Shown: piece after piece, positions 12,410 to 25,818 of the stretch
Layout: the number at the start of each line of letters is the position of its first letter
How positions within the stretch are numbered: the first letter of the stretch is position 1
NCBI GenBank assembly: GCA_016630905.1
Contig: WBMQ01000008.1
Span: 1,116,001-1,180,000 of the forward strand
From: Capillidium heterosporum
Lineage: Eukaryota > Entomophthoromycota > Entomophthoromycetes > Entomophthorales > Capillidiaceae
Reading direction: 5' to 3'
DNA length: 64,000 nt
Program-made: the position numbers and the translations under genes
The notes under the pieces: model-generated
What the model was told of the DNA's origin: nothing
What the model saw: the letters and a program-made list of their open reading frames with translations, nothing else
The model's database searches: none

Positions 12410-14185
12410 TATAGTTCAATAGGGTTTTGTAAGTTTGCACATTTAGCATAAATAGGATTTTTTTTAGGTAGAGATGTAGTAGATTGAATTTAATAAATTT
12501 ATATATAAGTCTTGTAGTCGTGATATAGTTGTAAATTTGATTATACATAGCTATTTAATTTGTTGAACTTGAATCTAACTTTTTTTGCAAAAATGAACTT
12601 ATCAAATAGTAGTTATAAAGATCAGTATATAGCTTTAAAGAAAATTTAATTATATACCTATAGAGCTATGCTAATATTTAGTATAACATTCGCAATCAAT
12701 TTGTGTGGATATAGTTTATAAAGCTATACGACTAATATTATTAAAACTACCCTGTTTCTACTTTTTTCCTAAAAATTAGGAACAATTTTAGTTTCGCTAT
12801 TGGAATTTTTGAAGCATTCGCACATTTTTATAGATAAAATTAGAATTAACAAGTAGGAAAAATTGGCAAAATTTAGTTGGGTTGATAGAAATCACAATGT
12901 TCAAACTGCGAAAGCAACTTCAGCGAGTCTAGTTGCTTGTAATCTACAAACATATGTAAAAAAATTTCCTTAGTCTAATGGTAGATGGTTTTTCTTTATC
13001 ATTAGTAAAGCAGGTTAAATATTCGAGTGCCTTCAATAGTTCATACCGAGGCTAAATTTATACAACAGTTTCTCCGTCCTTTTTAACTATTATCACTATG
13101 AAGCAGACTGAATAGGGGGAAACATTTTAGTTTGCCCTAAGATTATATGCGATTATTAATAGCTCTTAGGCTGGGATAAGGTTAAGATACTAAAACTATT
13201 TGACACCACCTCCATCGGACAAAATTTGCTCCGAGTTCAGTTGAAGATAGCAGTAAGCTTTTCGATGTGTATTATTAATCCCAAAGTATGGACCACAGGT
13301 TTTAAAAAGGGCTTATTCAGCCTACCAACTTAAAATATGTTTGAGTTTATTGAAAATAGATCAATTGCTGGATTTCTATATTGAAAGGTAATTCTCTTTC
13401 CTATAAGCTTTTTCGATAAGAAAACCTTTGATGACTCCTACTAGCTACACGTACTTTACAATTCATATATGAAGCAGTAAGTTTATATTGATCGATTATG
13501 GAGGTAACCTATATGAAAATTTACCAAGTGTATACAAAGATACGAGTCCCTGAAATATTGGTATGGCTAATTCCAAGTTTAAAGTATCGATCATTAGTAA
13601 GATGTCTATGAAAACTATTTTTGCATCGATTACAAATCTAGCCAACTTCGAGATGTAAATTAAAAATTGCTAAAAGCTGTTGATAGATGGATTAGCCGAT
13701 TTACTCAATAATCTTCCCTCACCATCAAAGATTGTTGGTGTACATTAGCTATACTAGCCACCAATTTAACGTTTTTACAAAATATCCAAAGTAGGGATTG
13801 CATAAGTTTGGAAAATTTGCAATTTGGTCAAGTTCGGTAGGCTAAACTTCAAAGAGCTATCCCTCCTTGAAAAGCTTAGATGCAGATTTACAAAAATATA
13901 CTTTATTTCAAGTTGATCAGAACTATCAAAACATATCAAATACCTACCAATCTCTAAAACTAAAAACACATTACGTAAATCCATGTTACTAATTGCATAT
14001 GGTGGGTACCAATCTTTAGTCTATCTATGCCATCCATTATTTATGCAAATCAGTACTGTGCTATTTAAACTTGAGCAGCAAAGCGGTTTGTCATACCTTT
14101 CATCTCAATTCTATATTCACTTCAACTTAACCCACTACCAACTTCGACTTCAATTAATAAATACAAACTACTAGACTAGACTAGA
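12410..14185. other. Intergenic, AT-rich
   Basis: 1.8 kb without a supportable gene. It includes short unconvincing open frames near 13.8-14.2 kb and a tRNA-like decayed sequence near 12.97 kb (see rejected). The last part must contain the ceramidase promoter. Confidence 0.5.
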
Positions 14186-14950
14186 ATGGATCGTCAAGGG
14201 TACTGGGGACCAATTACCGCATCGGTAGACTGGTGTGAGTACAACTACGTGTACTCACCCTACATAGCCGAATTCTTCAACTCCTTCTCCTCGTTATCTA
14301 TGGTGCTCATCGGCGAGTTTGGAGCTCGATACAACTACACCAACCACTGGAAGCAACGTATGTGCTTCCGTATGATCACCATCATCGGTCTAGGTTCTAT
14401 CCTCTTCCACGGCTCCTTGAAGTACTCCACCCAGATGTTCGACGAGCTACCTATGGTTTGGACTTCCGGCTTAGCTTTGAGTTTGGCTTTGGAATCTCGA
14501 GCTAAAACCAGGATGAACCCTTTGATCAACTACTTTATTTTCTTTGTTACTTTTGTCTCGTCTATATTTACCGCCTTCACTCACGGTAACCACCAAGTAT
14601 TTTTGTTCCGAATGGCGTTTACGGTAGTTGAGTTGTTGACATTGTTGATTGGTATTTTGGATTACCAGAATTTGCCCAAAAATTCCAAGTTGCGTAACAC
14701 ATCCAAGACGGCTTTACTGCTGGCTTTAGTTGCTTTACTGTGTTGGATTACTGATAACGAACGATGTGGAGCTTTACGCAAGTTGACGATCAATCCTCAA
14801 CTACACGCTTGCTGGCACTTCTTCATCTCGTTGGCTGCCTACCACGCTATGATATTGTTCATTTATCAGCATAACTCTAAGAAGGATTGTGATAAGGAGA
14901 TCGCCTATCTGTTCAACGTCATGCCCTATATCAAGAAGGTAGGCAACTAA
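14186..14950 (+). CDS. YPC1: Alkaline ceramidase (Ypc1/Ydc1/ACER family)
   Basis: Seven-helix ER/Golgi enzyme that hydrolyses ceramide or phytoceramide to a sphingoid base and a fatty acid. Single exon, 254 residues, close to family length. The N-terminal signature GYWGPITASVDWCEYNY contains the Asp/Glu/Asn calcium-site residues (D15, E18, N20). The zinc-binding histidines are H75 in FHGSLKYSTQMFDELPM, and H207 and H211 in LHACWHF. All catalytic positions expected from the ACER family are present. The hydrophobic segments match the seven-helix layout. The gene lacks introns, unlike most neighbours. Dihydro- versus phytoceramide preference cannot be read from the sequence. Confidence 0.95.
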   Translation: MDRQGYWGPITASVDWCEYNYVYSPYIAEFFNSFSSLSMVLIGEFGARYNYTNHWKQRMCFRMITIIGLGSILFHGSLKYSTQMFDELPMVWTSGLALSLALESRAKTRMNPLINYFIFFVTFVSSIFTAFTHGNHQVFLFRMAFTVVELLTLLIGILDYQNLPKNSKLRNTSKTALLLALVALLCWITDNERCGALRKLTINPQLHACWHFFISLAAYHAMILFIYQHNSKKDCDKEIAYLFNVMPYIKKVGN

Positions 14951-17030
<2,080 letters not shown>

Positions 17031-18603
17031 TCAGTAAACGTTTCTTAACTATTATAGATAAAGCAGTTATTGGTTTTCACTTTATTGTATTCTTAAAGCA
17101 GTCTTAAGCTACTAAAGAAAATAGCAACTTGTAATAGCTATTCAATGCTATTTACAAATACTCCTATATATTTTATTTATAAAAAACTTAGCATATAATG
17201 TTGGAAACTAAAAACTGTAGTGTTCAAGGTGATGGCATTTAGCTGTTGATTCTTTAGGTATATACAGTATCGTAATCTCAGTCAGCTACAGTAGCAACCA
17301 GTGTATATATAATAAAATGAAGGCAAGCCCGTTGAGAAGTTCTAGAAATGAAGTTAGCACTTTGAAAGGTAAGCTCAAGATCAGAAACGTATACAAGATA
17401 CAAAAAGAATGGGGAGTTTTCGGGACCACGGAAGTCGTAACAGCAAGTAAACTTGTTTTCAGCTCCCTAATTACAAAGTATAAAGGCTTATATATAGCCT
17501 TAATAAAGAAGTTGAGCTTTCAATGTATTTCTATTTAGTTTTCTATTGTTTAAGGGCATTTTATAGAAGAAATAGCTTCCAATATCGCTGCTAGCGTAGG
17601 TTTTTTAATATTGGGCCTCGAAAGACTCTCATACTTATATCCTATAGACTCAGTTACTTTGATACCTCACAGTTGCAAGGATACAGTTTCTAACTACAAT
17701 ATATTCTATATCTCAAGTATCCGTTCAATTTACCAAAGCCTCTTCTCTTATACTCTTAGTGAAAAGGAAGATTGGCTTAAACCAGCTGGTAAGTAAAGTC
17801 CGTTTCAAAGTAGTTAATATAAAATCCGGTTTAACTATACCATGCTTAATAATTTTGGCTATTTTAACATGCAATTAATTTGGGATTTTAGCATACGTTT
17901 TGAAATGGATTTTAACTGCACCTGGGAAGAAAAGCTATACAGCCTCATCGTATCATCCACTATAAAGAGGCATGTCTGCCAATAACATATACTTTTCAGT
18001 TATACCGGTATTATGTAATTTACCTTCCTTATATTTTAACGCATTTAACACCTGGCTAAATCGTATTCAGCTTCAAGATGTGGAGCCTTATACCGTTCAA
18101 AATTAACACAATTTACGACACCAAACTTTATAGATAAACTTATAGATATACTTGCCCAAACACCTCCAAAACTATCAAACCTATTCTAGAAGATACAGTT
18201 GTACACCGATTTTTTCAAAAATACCCCAAATCAATTTATATTAAAGTATATTAGCGAATATAATTCAATTACTTCTAAAATGAACTAAACAGCAATTGCA
18301 TATAATTTAGTTCGATTATAAAATATTTGTGGAGTAAGATATTGCTTTCGTTGAAATACCAAAACTGTAGTTTAGTCTACTAGAATATTAAGATTGTAGG
18401 TGTGGGGTCAAGAACTAGATGTTCGAAATGGAATGTCAAAATTTTGATACCGATACTATTGAAAGAGTTGATAGAATCCATCTTTTAATAAATACTAGAA
18501 ACAAGTTTTAATTTTTCCAAAGGTTAAAAAGCCTAAACATCTCTCTTACAAAATAAACGACCGAACATACCCTTTCCACCTCAAATAAAGTTGGATACAA
18601 TGA
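17031..18603. other. Intergenic; no supported gene
   Basis: Two short open frames (17317-17538 and 17611-17796) show donor-like GTAAG sites and a TATA-like stretch just upstream. They have no family resemblance, and I cannot join them into a convincing model. Confidence 0.4.
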
Positions 18604-19704
18604 CTAATGATGATTCATATGAACTTTCCCATGTCTCCTTAGGTTGGAGACGACCGAGAAGCTTCGACCGCAACCTTCAACCGTACATTTGAACGGTTTT
18701 TCACCAGTGTGGGAGTAGGTGTGGGTAGTCAATGAAGAAGGCCTAGAGAATCCCTTACCACACAAATTACATCGGTACCTCTTGTTTACCTGAGGAATTT
18801 GCTTCGTCTGGTAGGCGGGATGTAATAAATTGGAATGGGGATGGTACTGCAACGAGTACATGTTGGGATTGGGGATGCGATAGTTCAACATTCGGGAGTC
18901 GTAACTTTGACCACCGCCGCCTTGGTGGGGTGGCAAGTGAGCGTGACTAGGTAGTGGGTACGAGTTCTGATGATGTAGGCTTGCGTTCCCACCTATGGGG
19001 TTTGGAGGTGGGTAGGTCGACTGATAGCCCATCCGGTTGAAATCGTACATATTGTTGTAGAAGTTGAGGTCGTACCTGTTCATATTGTTGTACATGACGT
19101 TGTTGGGCATATTTAGGCAGTTGAGATTGAGATTTACGTTTGGGTTCTGGCCCGACTTCAACTCATCGGGTGTCGATAGAGCTGAATCCGAGGTCTCTGA
19201 TTTGATGTGTCCGTTGGGATTACTTTGGCCAGCATTGGAGTGAAACATCATATCGTTGGGCATGTAGTTCATGTGATTTTGATAGTAACCCATGTTCATG
19301 GGGTCCATTTCCAACGGAGGTAGCTCAAAGATTTTGTCAGTAACTTGGAATGAGGGTAGGATCATAGGGCTTTCATTGAGAGGGTGCTGGCCATCCAAGT
19401 AGTACTCCTGCGTCGTACCATTCATGGTATTGTTCATATCAGCTTCTACGTACATGGGCATTTCCATCTCCATCTCCAAGCTCATCTCTACGTCGTTGTT
19501 GTTGGTGGCTGTGTTGGCGTTGTTGGTGCTATTCAACTCGTAGTTCTCAACTTCAGTTTTGAAGTAGTCGATCAGCTCGTAGCTATTTTCTATGACCTCA
19601 CTGGCGTTCAAGTAGTTGGGAAGATCACTCGAGTACAGGTTTTGGTTGTTGTTGGAGGGAGTGGCGGTGGCCGTAGCGGATTGAACGGTGTCGTACTGAT
19701 CCAT
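18604..19704 (-). CDS. C2H2 zinc-finger transcription factor (two fingers)
   Basis: Intronless gene for 366 residues, probably a sequence-specific DNA-binding regulator. Residues 1-305 are disordered, rich in Asn, Met, Pro, His, Gln and Ser, with acidic patches (for example EMSLEMEMEM) that could activate transcription. Two C-terminal fingers follow: C-x2-C-x12-H-x3-H (contact region RPSSLTTH) and C-x4-C-x12-H-x3-H (SVVSNLRRH), joined by the classic TGEKPF linker. The RPSSL/SNLRRH pairing is common in fungal two-finger regulators. It ends seven residues after the last finger motif. It has about 3 kb of gene-free DNA upstream, which may hold complex regulation. The family is certain; targets are unknown. 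Confidence 0.9.
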   Translation of the reverse strand: MDQYDTVQSATATATPSNNNQNLYSSDLPNYLNASEVIENSYELIDYFKTEVENYELNSTNNANTATNNNDVEMSLEMEMEMPMYVEADMNNTMNGTTQEYYLDGQHPLNESPMILPSFQVTDKIFELPPLEMDPMNMGYYQNHMNYMPNDMMFHSNAGQSNPNGHIKSETSDSALSTPDELKSGQNPNVNLNLNCLNMPNNVMYNNMNRYDLNFYNNMYDFNRMGYQSTYPPPNPIGGNASLHHQNSYPLPSHAHLPPHQGGGGQSYDSRMLNYRIPNPNMYSLQYHPHSNLLHPAYQTKQIPQVNKRYRCNLCGKGFSRPSSLTTHTYSHTGEKPFKCTVEGCGRSFSVVSNLRRHGKVHMNHH

Positions 19705-22701
19705 AGTTGCTGAAAAGTGAATCTATAAGGTGACTTCTATAGGGAGTTCAGTTGGAGATAGAATGTTTCCAATGTAGTGGCAATATTTTCCAGTTGAAGT
19801 TTTCTAACCAACTTTGGCAGTCTAAAATTTAGTCTAGGATCGCAATGTACTCTACAATAATAAAAGTTTGTGTCTTGTCGTTGGTAACTCTTCTTGGCTA
19901 TTTATACTTTTTTGGAGTTGTGTTCGGTTTAAAACTAGAGTTATGTGTTTTTAACTGACCCATCAATCGGTTGCAAATTTAACTCACATACCCCAAAATT
20001 ATTTTCTACAAATTTATGGTTTCTTAATCGGTACTTCAGTAGCGTTGTAACATTGGGATATGAGTACAATTTTCCCCGAGCCAATAATTTAGAAGAGGTT
20101 TGGGGTTTCAACGGACGTTAAATTCGGGTACAGATATTGTCGTTTGGGGTTGTAGTGCCAAAACCTACCTACCTCCCCTTGACTTCACTATTTTGCTGCA
20201 AATTACAATTTGCAGAAGTTGATATAAACTGCAAATGTGCTTCTGCATTCCCATTCTTATAGAAAGTCGATCTTTGGTTTGGAGAATTGATTCTAAAACT
20301 TGGTAACTAGGTGAGAAATAATATTAATTTTACCTTGAATTGGATTGATATTAGTTTAAGACCGTTTGAGAGTTATACTTACTTCCCTCTACTATTGATA
20401 AAAGTAATTAATCGTCTACAATTAAAGGTAAAAGCAATAGACAAACATTGCTAAAATTACAACATAAAGATAAAATTGCATCCCATCCCATTGGCTCTCA
20501 AACTGTACTCTTATCCGTACCCACCACCTCTACAAACGAGGTATAGTAATACTGCGTTGGGGTTTGAAGTTAGATAGCATTCCGTAACTACATTGCGGTA
20601 TGTAATTAATTGCTACCAATTATAGAAGCTACAAAGTAGAAATACTGGGTAAGGCAATTGATGCTATCGCTATCACCTACTTATATGAAACATAAAACTT
20701 ACCATACCTTACAAATTCCAATATAATGTCTTGGAAAGATACTCAAAGGAAAGGTTTAAGGTGCTGAGACGCTAGCACAGTAAGTAAGTATAGGCAAAAT
20801 ATCGGCCCATTGTCCACCCACTTGGAAAATTTTGAACTTGATCCGATGGTTCTAAATGAAAAGTACTTAGGTGTAAATTTTGGATCGGCCAACTCTAAAA
20901 GAGTCTATTGATAAAATTGGTATTCTCCTATTCCTACAGGTATTAGTAATATCCATATATATCGATAAAGTTTCGAAAATCTTGGTTTGGTAATTGAAAA
21001 TATAGATATTGATGTAGTGTCTTTGATCTACTAGCGTGAATTTTAAAAGGTGTTCAATGTGTACCGAAATTGATGTCCAGTTTCACCTTCACTTGATCAG
21101 CGTGGTTATGTTACTTCATCGGTAGTTTTGTAGCATGCGTATAATTTCTCCAGATACTTCACCAAATCTTCGGGGTTCTAACTAAATGATGTACTTCCAT
21201 ATTTGGACATATCATATATTTAAATCAGCACAGTTGCTAAATTGAAGTTGGCACTTTTTTGTATTGTCACAAAAGCATATTTATTGAAAAGTGATTTATC
21301 ATTCTAAGCCTCTAATTATATTTGCAAATACTTTATCTAATTTTTATGAAATTTTAATATATCAGGATGCCTTTAACCTAAGAATATTAAATTAACTAGT
21401 GCTGTACTATATTGTATAGTTTTCTATTTTCATTATTTTTATCTCTTTGAAATAAGCATTTAGCGATATGCAGATCCAAATTATAATGAATTTCCCAAGT
21501 TTAAAATCAAATGACCAATTTATTAAAGCTAAATTGGCAACGACTTTAATATAAAATTTGCTTACACTTCAATGTAGCTTTAATGTAAATCTATATCTAC
21601 TATTGAAAGATTGAAGTTAATATGGTATTAACGTTATACTGTTTATCTCTTAAATTAATCTTGCCTTTTAAATTTCGATGGACTTGAATGCACATGCTAC
21701 ACTAGAGCCCTTGGTATAAGGAGATACTTGTTTCGTCTCAACAACTGCTAAATAAGCAACTTCCAAATGTTTATTATGTATGGAATTTTGTAGTTATTAT
21801 CTTTAGCTTAAAGATATTAGCTATTTGAATCCAAATGCTTGCAGTAGCTAAAAGGAGGCTATTTTTCGTGAGGTGGAAGAATGGCAAACTTTAAGTTCTA
21901 TACAGATCTTTTCAATACATAAACAGACAGTAGTGAGAAAAGTTCAGTATCTGTGCCTAAGTATCTCTTTGAAGATGAATTTTATAGGTTTCTAAATATA
22001 TCTTTTACCTGCAGATCGGTGGAACTAGATCTACTATAAGCAATATTAGTCTGAAGGGTAGGGCTATAATATCTAACTAGAATGTCAAAGCTTTAAATCT
22101 AAGACGTTCCTACTGGATAGTTTTGGCTCAAACCCAACTTAATTTGTGCACAACTTTAATTTGAAGGTTTCCAAGTACCACCTTCAGCTTTAATTAATTA
22201 GCCTTTTTGAAAGGATTAATATGTAGTTTAATTTTTACAAACATCTCAATCACCTAAATTCGAAAGCTTCTTTAACTAGCAACCCACCTTTGTTCCAAAG
22301 TTTAGTACAGATATAAACAGTAAAGCCTATGATCAAGATTTGGAAATTTTGATTGTAGGATAAATGTGATAGCAACCTGGTAGACATTGTAAGCTATCTA
22401 CAAGTATGGCAGTAGTTTAAGAATTCTTTGAAGGTTAATCATTTGAGTAGAAATAATCTGATTTTAAAACGAAGCTTATTTGAAATTATCAATATACATT
22501 ATCCAGACCCTAGAATGTTAGATAGAAATTATCGTTAGTTGAATAGGAATACTCGACCATAAAATTTTATTCTTAAGCTGGAACTTAGCACTAGGGATGA
22601 TAACTAACAATCTAGCTACAACTTACTTTCAGGTAGTCCAGCATCTAGCTTGGATTCCCAGGCAACTCTGATTTTCGAAGGGTAAAAAGTACTTGGAAGC
22701 G
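19705..22701. other. Long gene-free region upstream of the C2H2 gene
   Basis: 3 kb with no convincing reading frame on either strand. The first 250 nt hold the C2H2 promoter, with minus-strand TATAAATAG at 19898-19906 (about 195 nt before the ATG). The rest is AT-rich without repeats I can define. Confidence 0.5.
19898..19906 (-). promoter_or_regulatory. TATA-like box upstream of the C2H2 gene
   Basis: Minus-strand TATAAATAG. It is further from the ATG (about 195 nt) than for other genes here, so either the leader is longer or the site is not used. Confidence 0.35.
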
Positions 22702-24052
22702 ATGGACAAGCAGGATCTTCACTCTAGGGTGAAGATAGAAGATGATATTGAAAGAGCTACCAACCAAATCACAATATTGATTACAAATATGCTTATAAGC
22801 GGATGTTGGTATAAATATGGATCAGTTTTAAAGCCAGAACTACCGATCCATTGACTCCTGCTGACTATGCAAAGTTCCACCAGCTTGGTTTCCACATCAT
22901 AGGCTGGCATCTATCGGTTTACAATATTCTCTTCAAGTCTGATAAGATTTATAGTTCAATAATAGCTAAACAACCCAACCTCTTTTTCTATACCTTTCTA
23001 GATCTATTGAGTAGGTTCACTGACTGCACCGACGCCTTTACCTTCTCAGCTGTATTCCATCACGTACTTTTATCAGCCAATAAAATATTACTTGACACAT
23101 ACGACGAGCCATCCATAATCAGCCTCAAGGCACTAGCTTTGTTGAGTAAAGTCGCTGACATGGATTGTAAGTACAACATCAAACTTTACTACTACAGTTT
23201 GGCGCTTCAAATGAGCTGTTTACATTGGCTGGATCACATTGACGTTGATTTGGATGATTCAAGGTATATAGTAGATCCAAATCTAAATCGAATGGAAAGC
23301 CATATGCTGTGGACCAGGTTGCTCTTAAAGTTCGCTGAGATATAAACTGTGACCCAACCTTACCGATATTAAGTCTACACTCAACAAATCTGACCTGGAA
23401 CGTATACAAACCAGCCTTAGCACTATTCCAATTTTCTATATTTATCACTTTTCAAACCATTACTATAACTAGCACTCTATAATAGCGTCGATGCACTACT
23501 CCAAACTTTTATTGAATAGATATTTGCACCTCCTATTGCCAGTTTTACTAAGCAATCACGGACTGGTAAAACTAATGATATCTGATACAATCAAGCTCAT
23601 TAGGGTTATATATCTCTTCTTATGTACCTATGCTTTTGAAGCAGGTAATTCAAAAGGTTTATCCCGAAATTCAAGGGTCTATAAAGCTTCTAAATGGATT
23701 AAGCATTTACCTGAAGAAAAACAAAGACTTGAAATATACTCCCAATCAACTACTCGTTGATATAGTAAATAGCAACCTGTATTTTCAGTTCCGACAGTTT
23801 CAGTACCGGGATTTCGCTAGCTGCATCTTCGTCTATCTCAATATCATCTACTTCAACAATCACTATGGGCTGGGAATCGATATAAACACCATCCAATCTC
23901 GAATAGTCCTGGTATCGGATATATTCGAGTTAACTGAGAGTTGTTCACTTTTAATTGGAAGGATAAATATCATCCACGTCTTAGCTAAGGTGAAAAAGTT
24001 TTGTGAGAGGCATGGTCCAAGTTCGGAATTCGTATTGAAGAAGCCAGTTTGA
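22702..24052 (+). pseudogene. Broken gene, unidentified (possibly a fungal transcription-factor middle domain)
   Basis: Coding-like sequence spread over several frames. The segment from ATG 22702 reads DIERATNQITILITNML then GCWYKYGSVLKPELPIH and meets a stop at 22850. One base more in the TT at 22851 would join it to the long frame ending at 23345 (TPADYAKFHQLGFHIIGWHL, then HHVLLSANKILL, YYYSLALQM, MLWTRLLLKFAEI). Coding character resumes in other frames at about 23491-23630 and 23630-24052 (VIQKVYPEIQGSIKLL). The helical layout with spaced Trp/Tyr/Leu recalls the middle-homology domain of Zn2Cys6 factors, but no Cys6 cluster is found upstream. The family is a guess. Three or more frame breaks make it a pseudogene, unless several sequence errors coincide. 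Confidence 0.5.
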
Positions 24053-25818
24053 AAAGGTAGTATAGATTTGACTTGAAAGGTAGTGGAAGTTCTTAAGCCT
24101 TTAGTGTAAGATGCTTGAGAAACATCTCCAATTAGACTTTCAAATCTCAACTTCCGAAACTCAGGAACAATGGAATAGTTACGAATGCCTCTTAGAAAAC
24201 TGTAGTTAAATGTAGATATGGATAATCTCAAACTAGTTATACCAAGCTCATATGTTTTTTGGATGCCTTGCATCATTAGTAAATTTCAATTTTAGCCAAT
24301 AACTTTCTAAATAACTGCTTTTAATTTAATATCATCGCTATGCAAAACATCTAGGTTTCAGTATATAGTCCTTTTGAAGCTACCTATATGTTGGAGCAAA
24401 AGCATTCAAACAGCGGTCGAAGTTTTAGTTAAGGTAGGTGGATGATGAGGCAGTGGTAGATATATTTGTAAGTTATGATATATTAAAATGCTGGCTTTTT
24501 AAATATGAATAAATGTATATTAAATACTCGTTTAATTTCCATCATCCTTCTAAATACCAAATTGCTTTATAAAATATATAAACTTTCGAGTTTAGTTAAA
24601 GCAGATATAGTCAAATCCAGCTGTATGAAGGAGTTACATATTGAAGATAACCAAAAATCGGGCTTCTAAGGTTACATGTAAGAAATTGGAAATCCTTAAA
24701 ACCCGTTTCATAAATAGTTGTAAATTTCTTTCCTATACAAAGCTCTTCCTATAATGAGTTTTTGTTGTGTAATCGAGCATCTCTTGAGCTTCAATAACTA
24801 GCTCTAAAATCATTTTATTGTTTGTAAGTTATCAAAATATACCTAGTTGATTTGAATATGAACGTCAGCAAATTTAGAAATAGAATTATGTAAAATTTAT
24901 ATACTAACCCATACCAATATACTGTATATATTTATGCAAATTTCATTTACAATGAAAAGGTATCACTATAATTCATAAATATACGAGTATCATGTATATA
25001 TAGTTGTAGAATCTAAAATACTAGTTTCATCTAAATCAGCAACTTCAGATCAATATACATTTTATTATAACTGTTTTCCCTCATCTTAAAAGGTTTATAA
25101 GTTAAAGATGAATGGAATAAATACAAGTTCTTTATATTTCTCTTTGTAGTCAATCTTTATTTAACTCGCTATAAATAGTATACATACAGTCCTTGTATTT
25201 AACTATTTTGTAAGCTCATCTCAGCCTTAAGTTATTTGACTATATCAGTATTTTTAAAGCGGAAAAATGTACTTATCTAAAATTTGTATATATACTTGTA
25301 ATGATTTTAGTATATCTCGGAAAGCATATATATGTCGAAAGAGGTAGGAGTTACATTCTCTCAATTAGCTTGGTCGTTTTTACCCATGTTGAATAGGCTG
25401 TTCATAATCCCCCTAAACCAATTATGACTATTTAGCAACTCCTCTTACCAGGTGATTGACCAAACGTTGAGCTCTAACACTCTTCCGATGGTAAACCAGT
25501 GCTTTCAAAAGTTGAATTCTGCCTTACATATAAGTGGTAGCAGAGTCACCTCTAAACATTATATACCTTTTCTTATTCTTTATGCCTAAATAGCCTGGAC
25601 ACGGAGTAAAGCTTAGCTAATTAAAACTGCTAAATCTAAATCTTCGCCAAACCCATATTTTTAGCTGCTTGAGCCTCAATGTTTTACAAAGTTAGTCCAT
25701 CATCAAGGATAAAATAACCTAAGCTTCTTGGCAATCGAAATCCAGTAATCAAACCTTACTTCCCATTCAAAGCAAGCAGTATTCTCTTCATAGTATCTCC
25801 GATAAGCAAAAGATAAAC
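24053..25818. other. Intergenic, very AT-rich
   Basis: 1.8 kb up to the Hse1 start. No coding or RNA feature is supported; 24.4-25.3 kb is especially AT-rich. Confidence 0.5.

Noticed and set aside
12964-13036. tRNA-like sequence (A-box TAGTCTAATGG, anticodon-type hairpin CTTTA/TAAAG, weak B box ATTCGAGTGCC)
   Set aside because: The acceptor and T stems do not pair, and position 33 is not U. At best it is a decayed tRNA relic, so I do not annotate it.
17317-17796. Possible small two-exon gene
   Set aside because: TATA-like DNA is only about 20 nt from the ATG, no consistent splice model emerges, and no family resemblance is seen.
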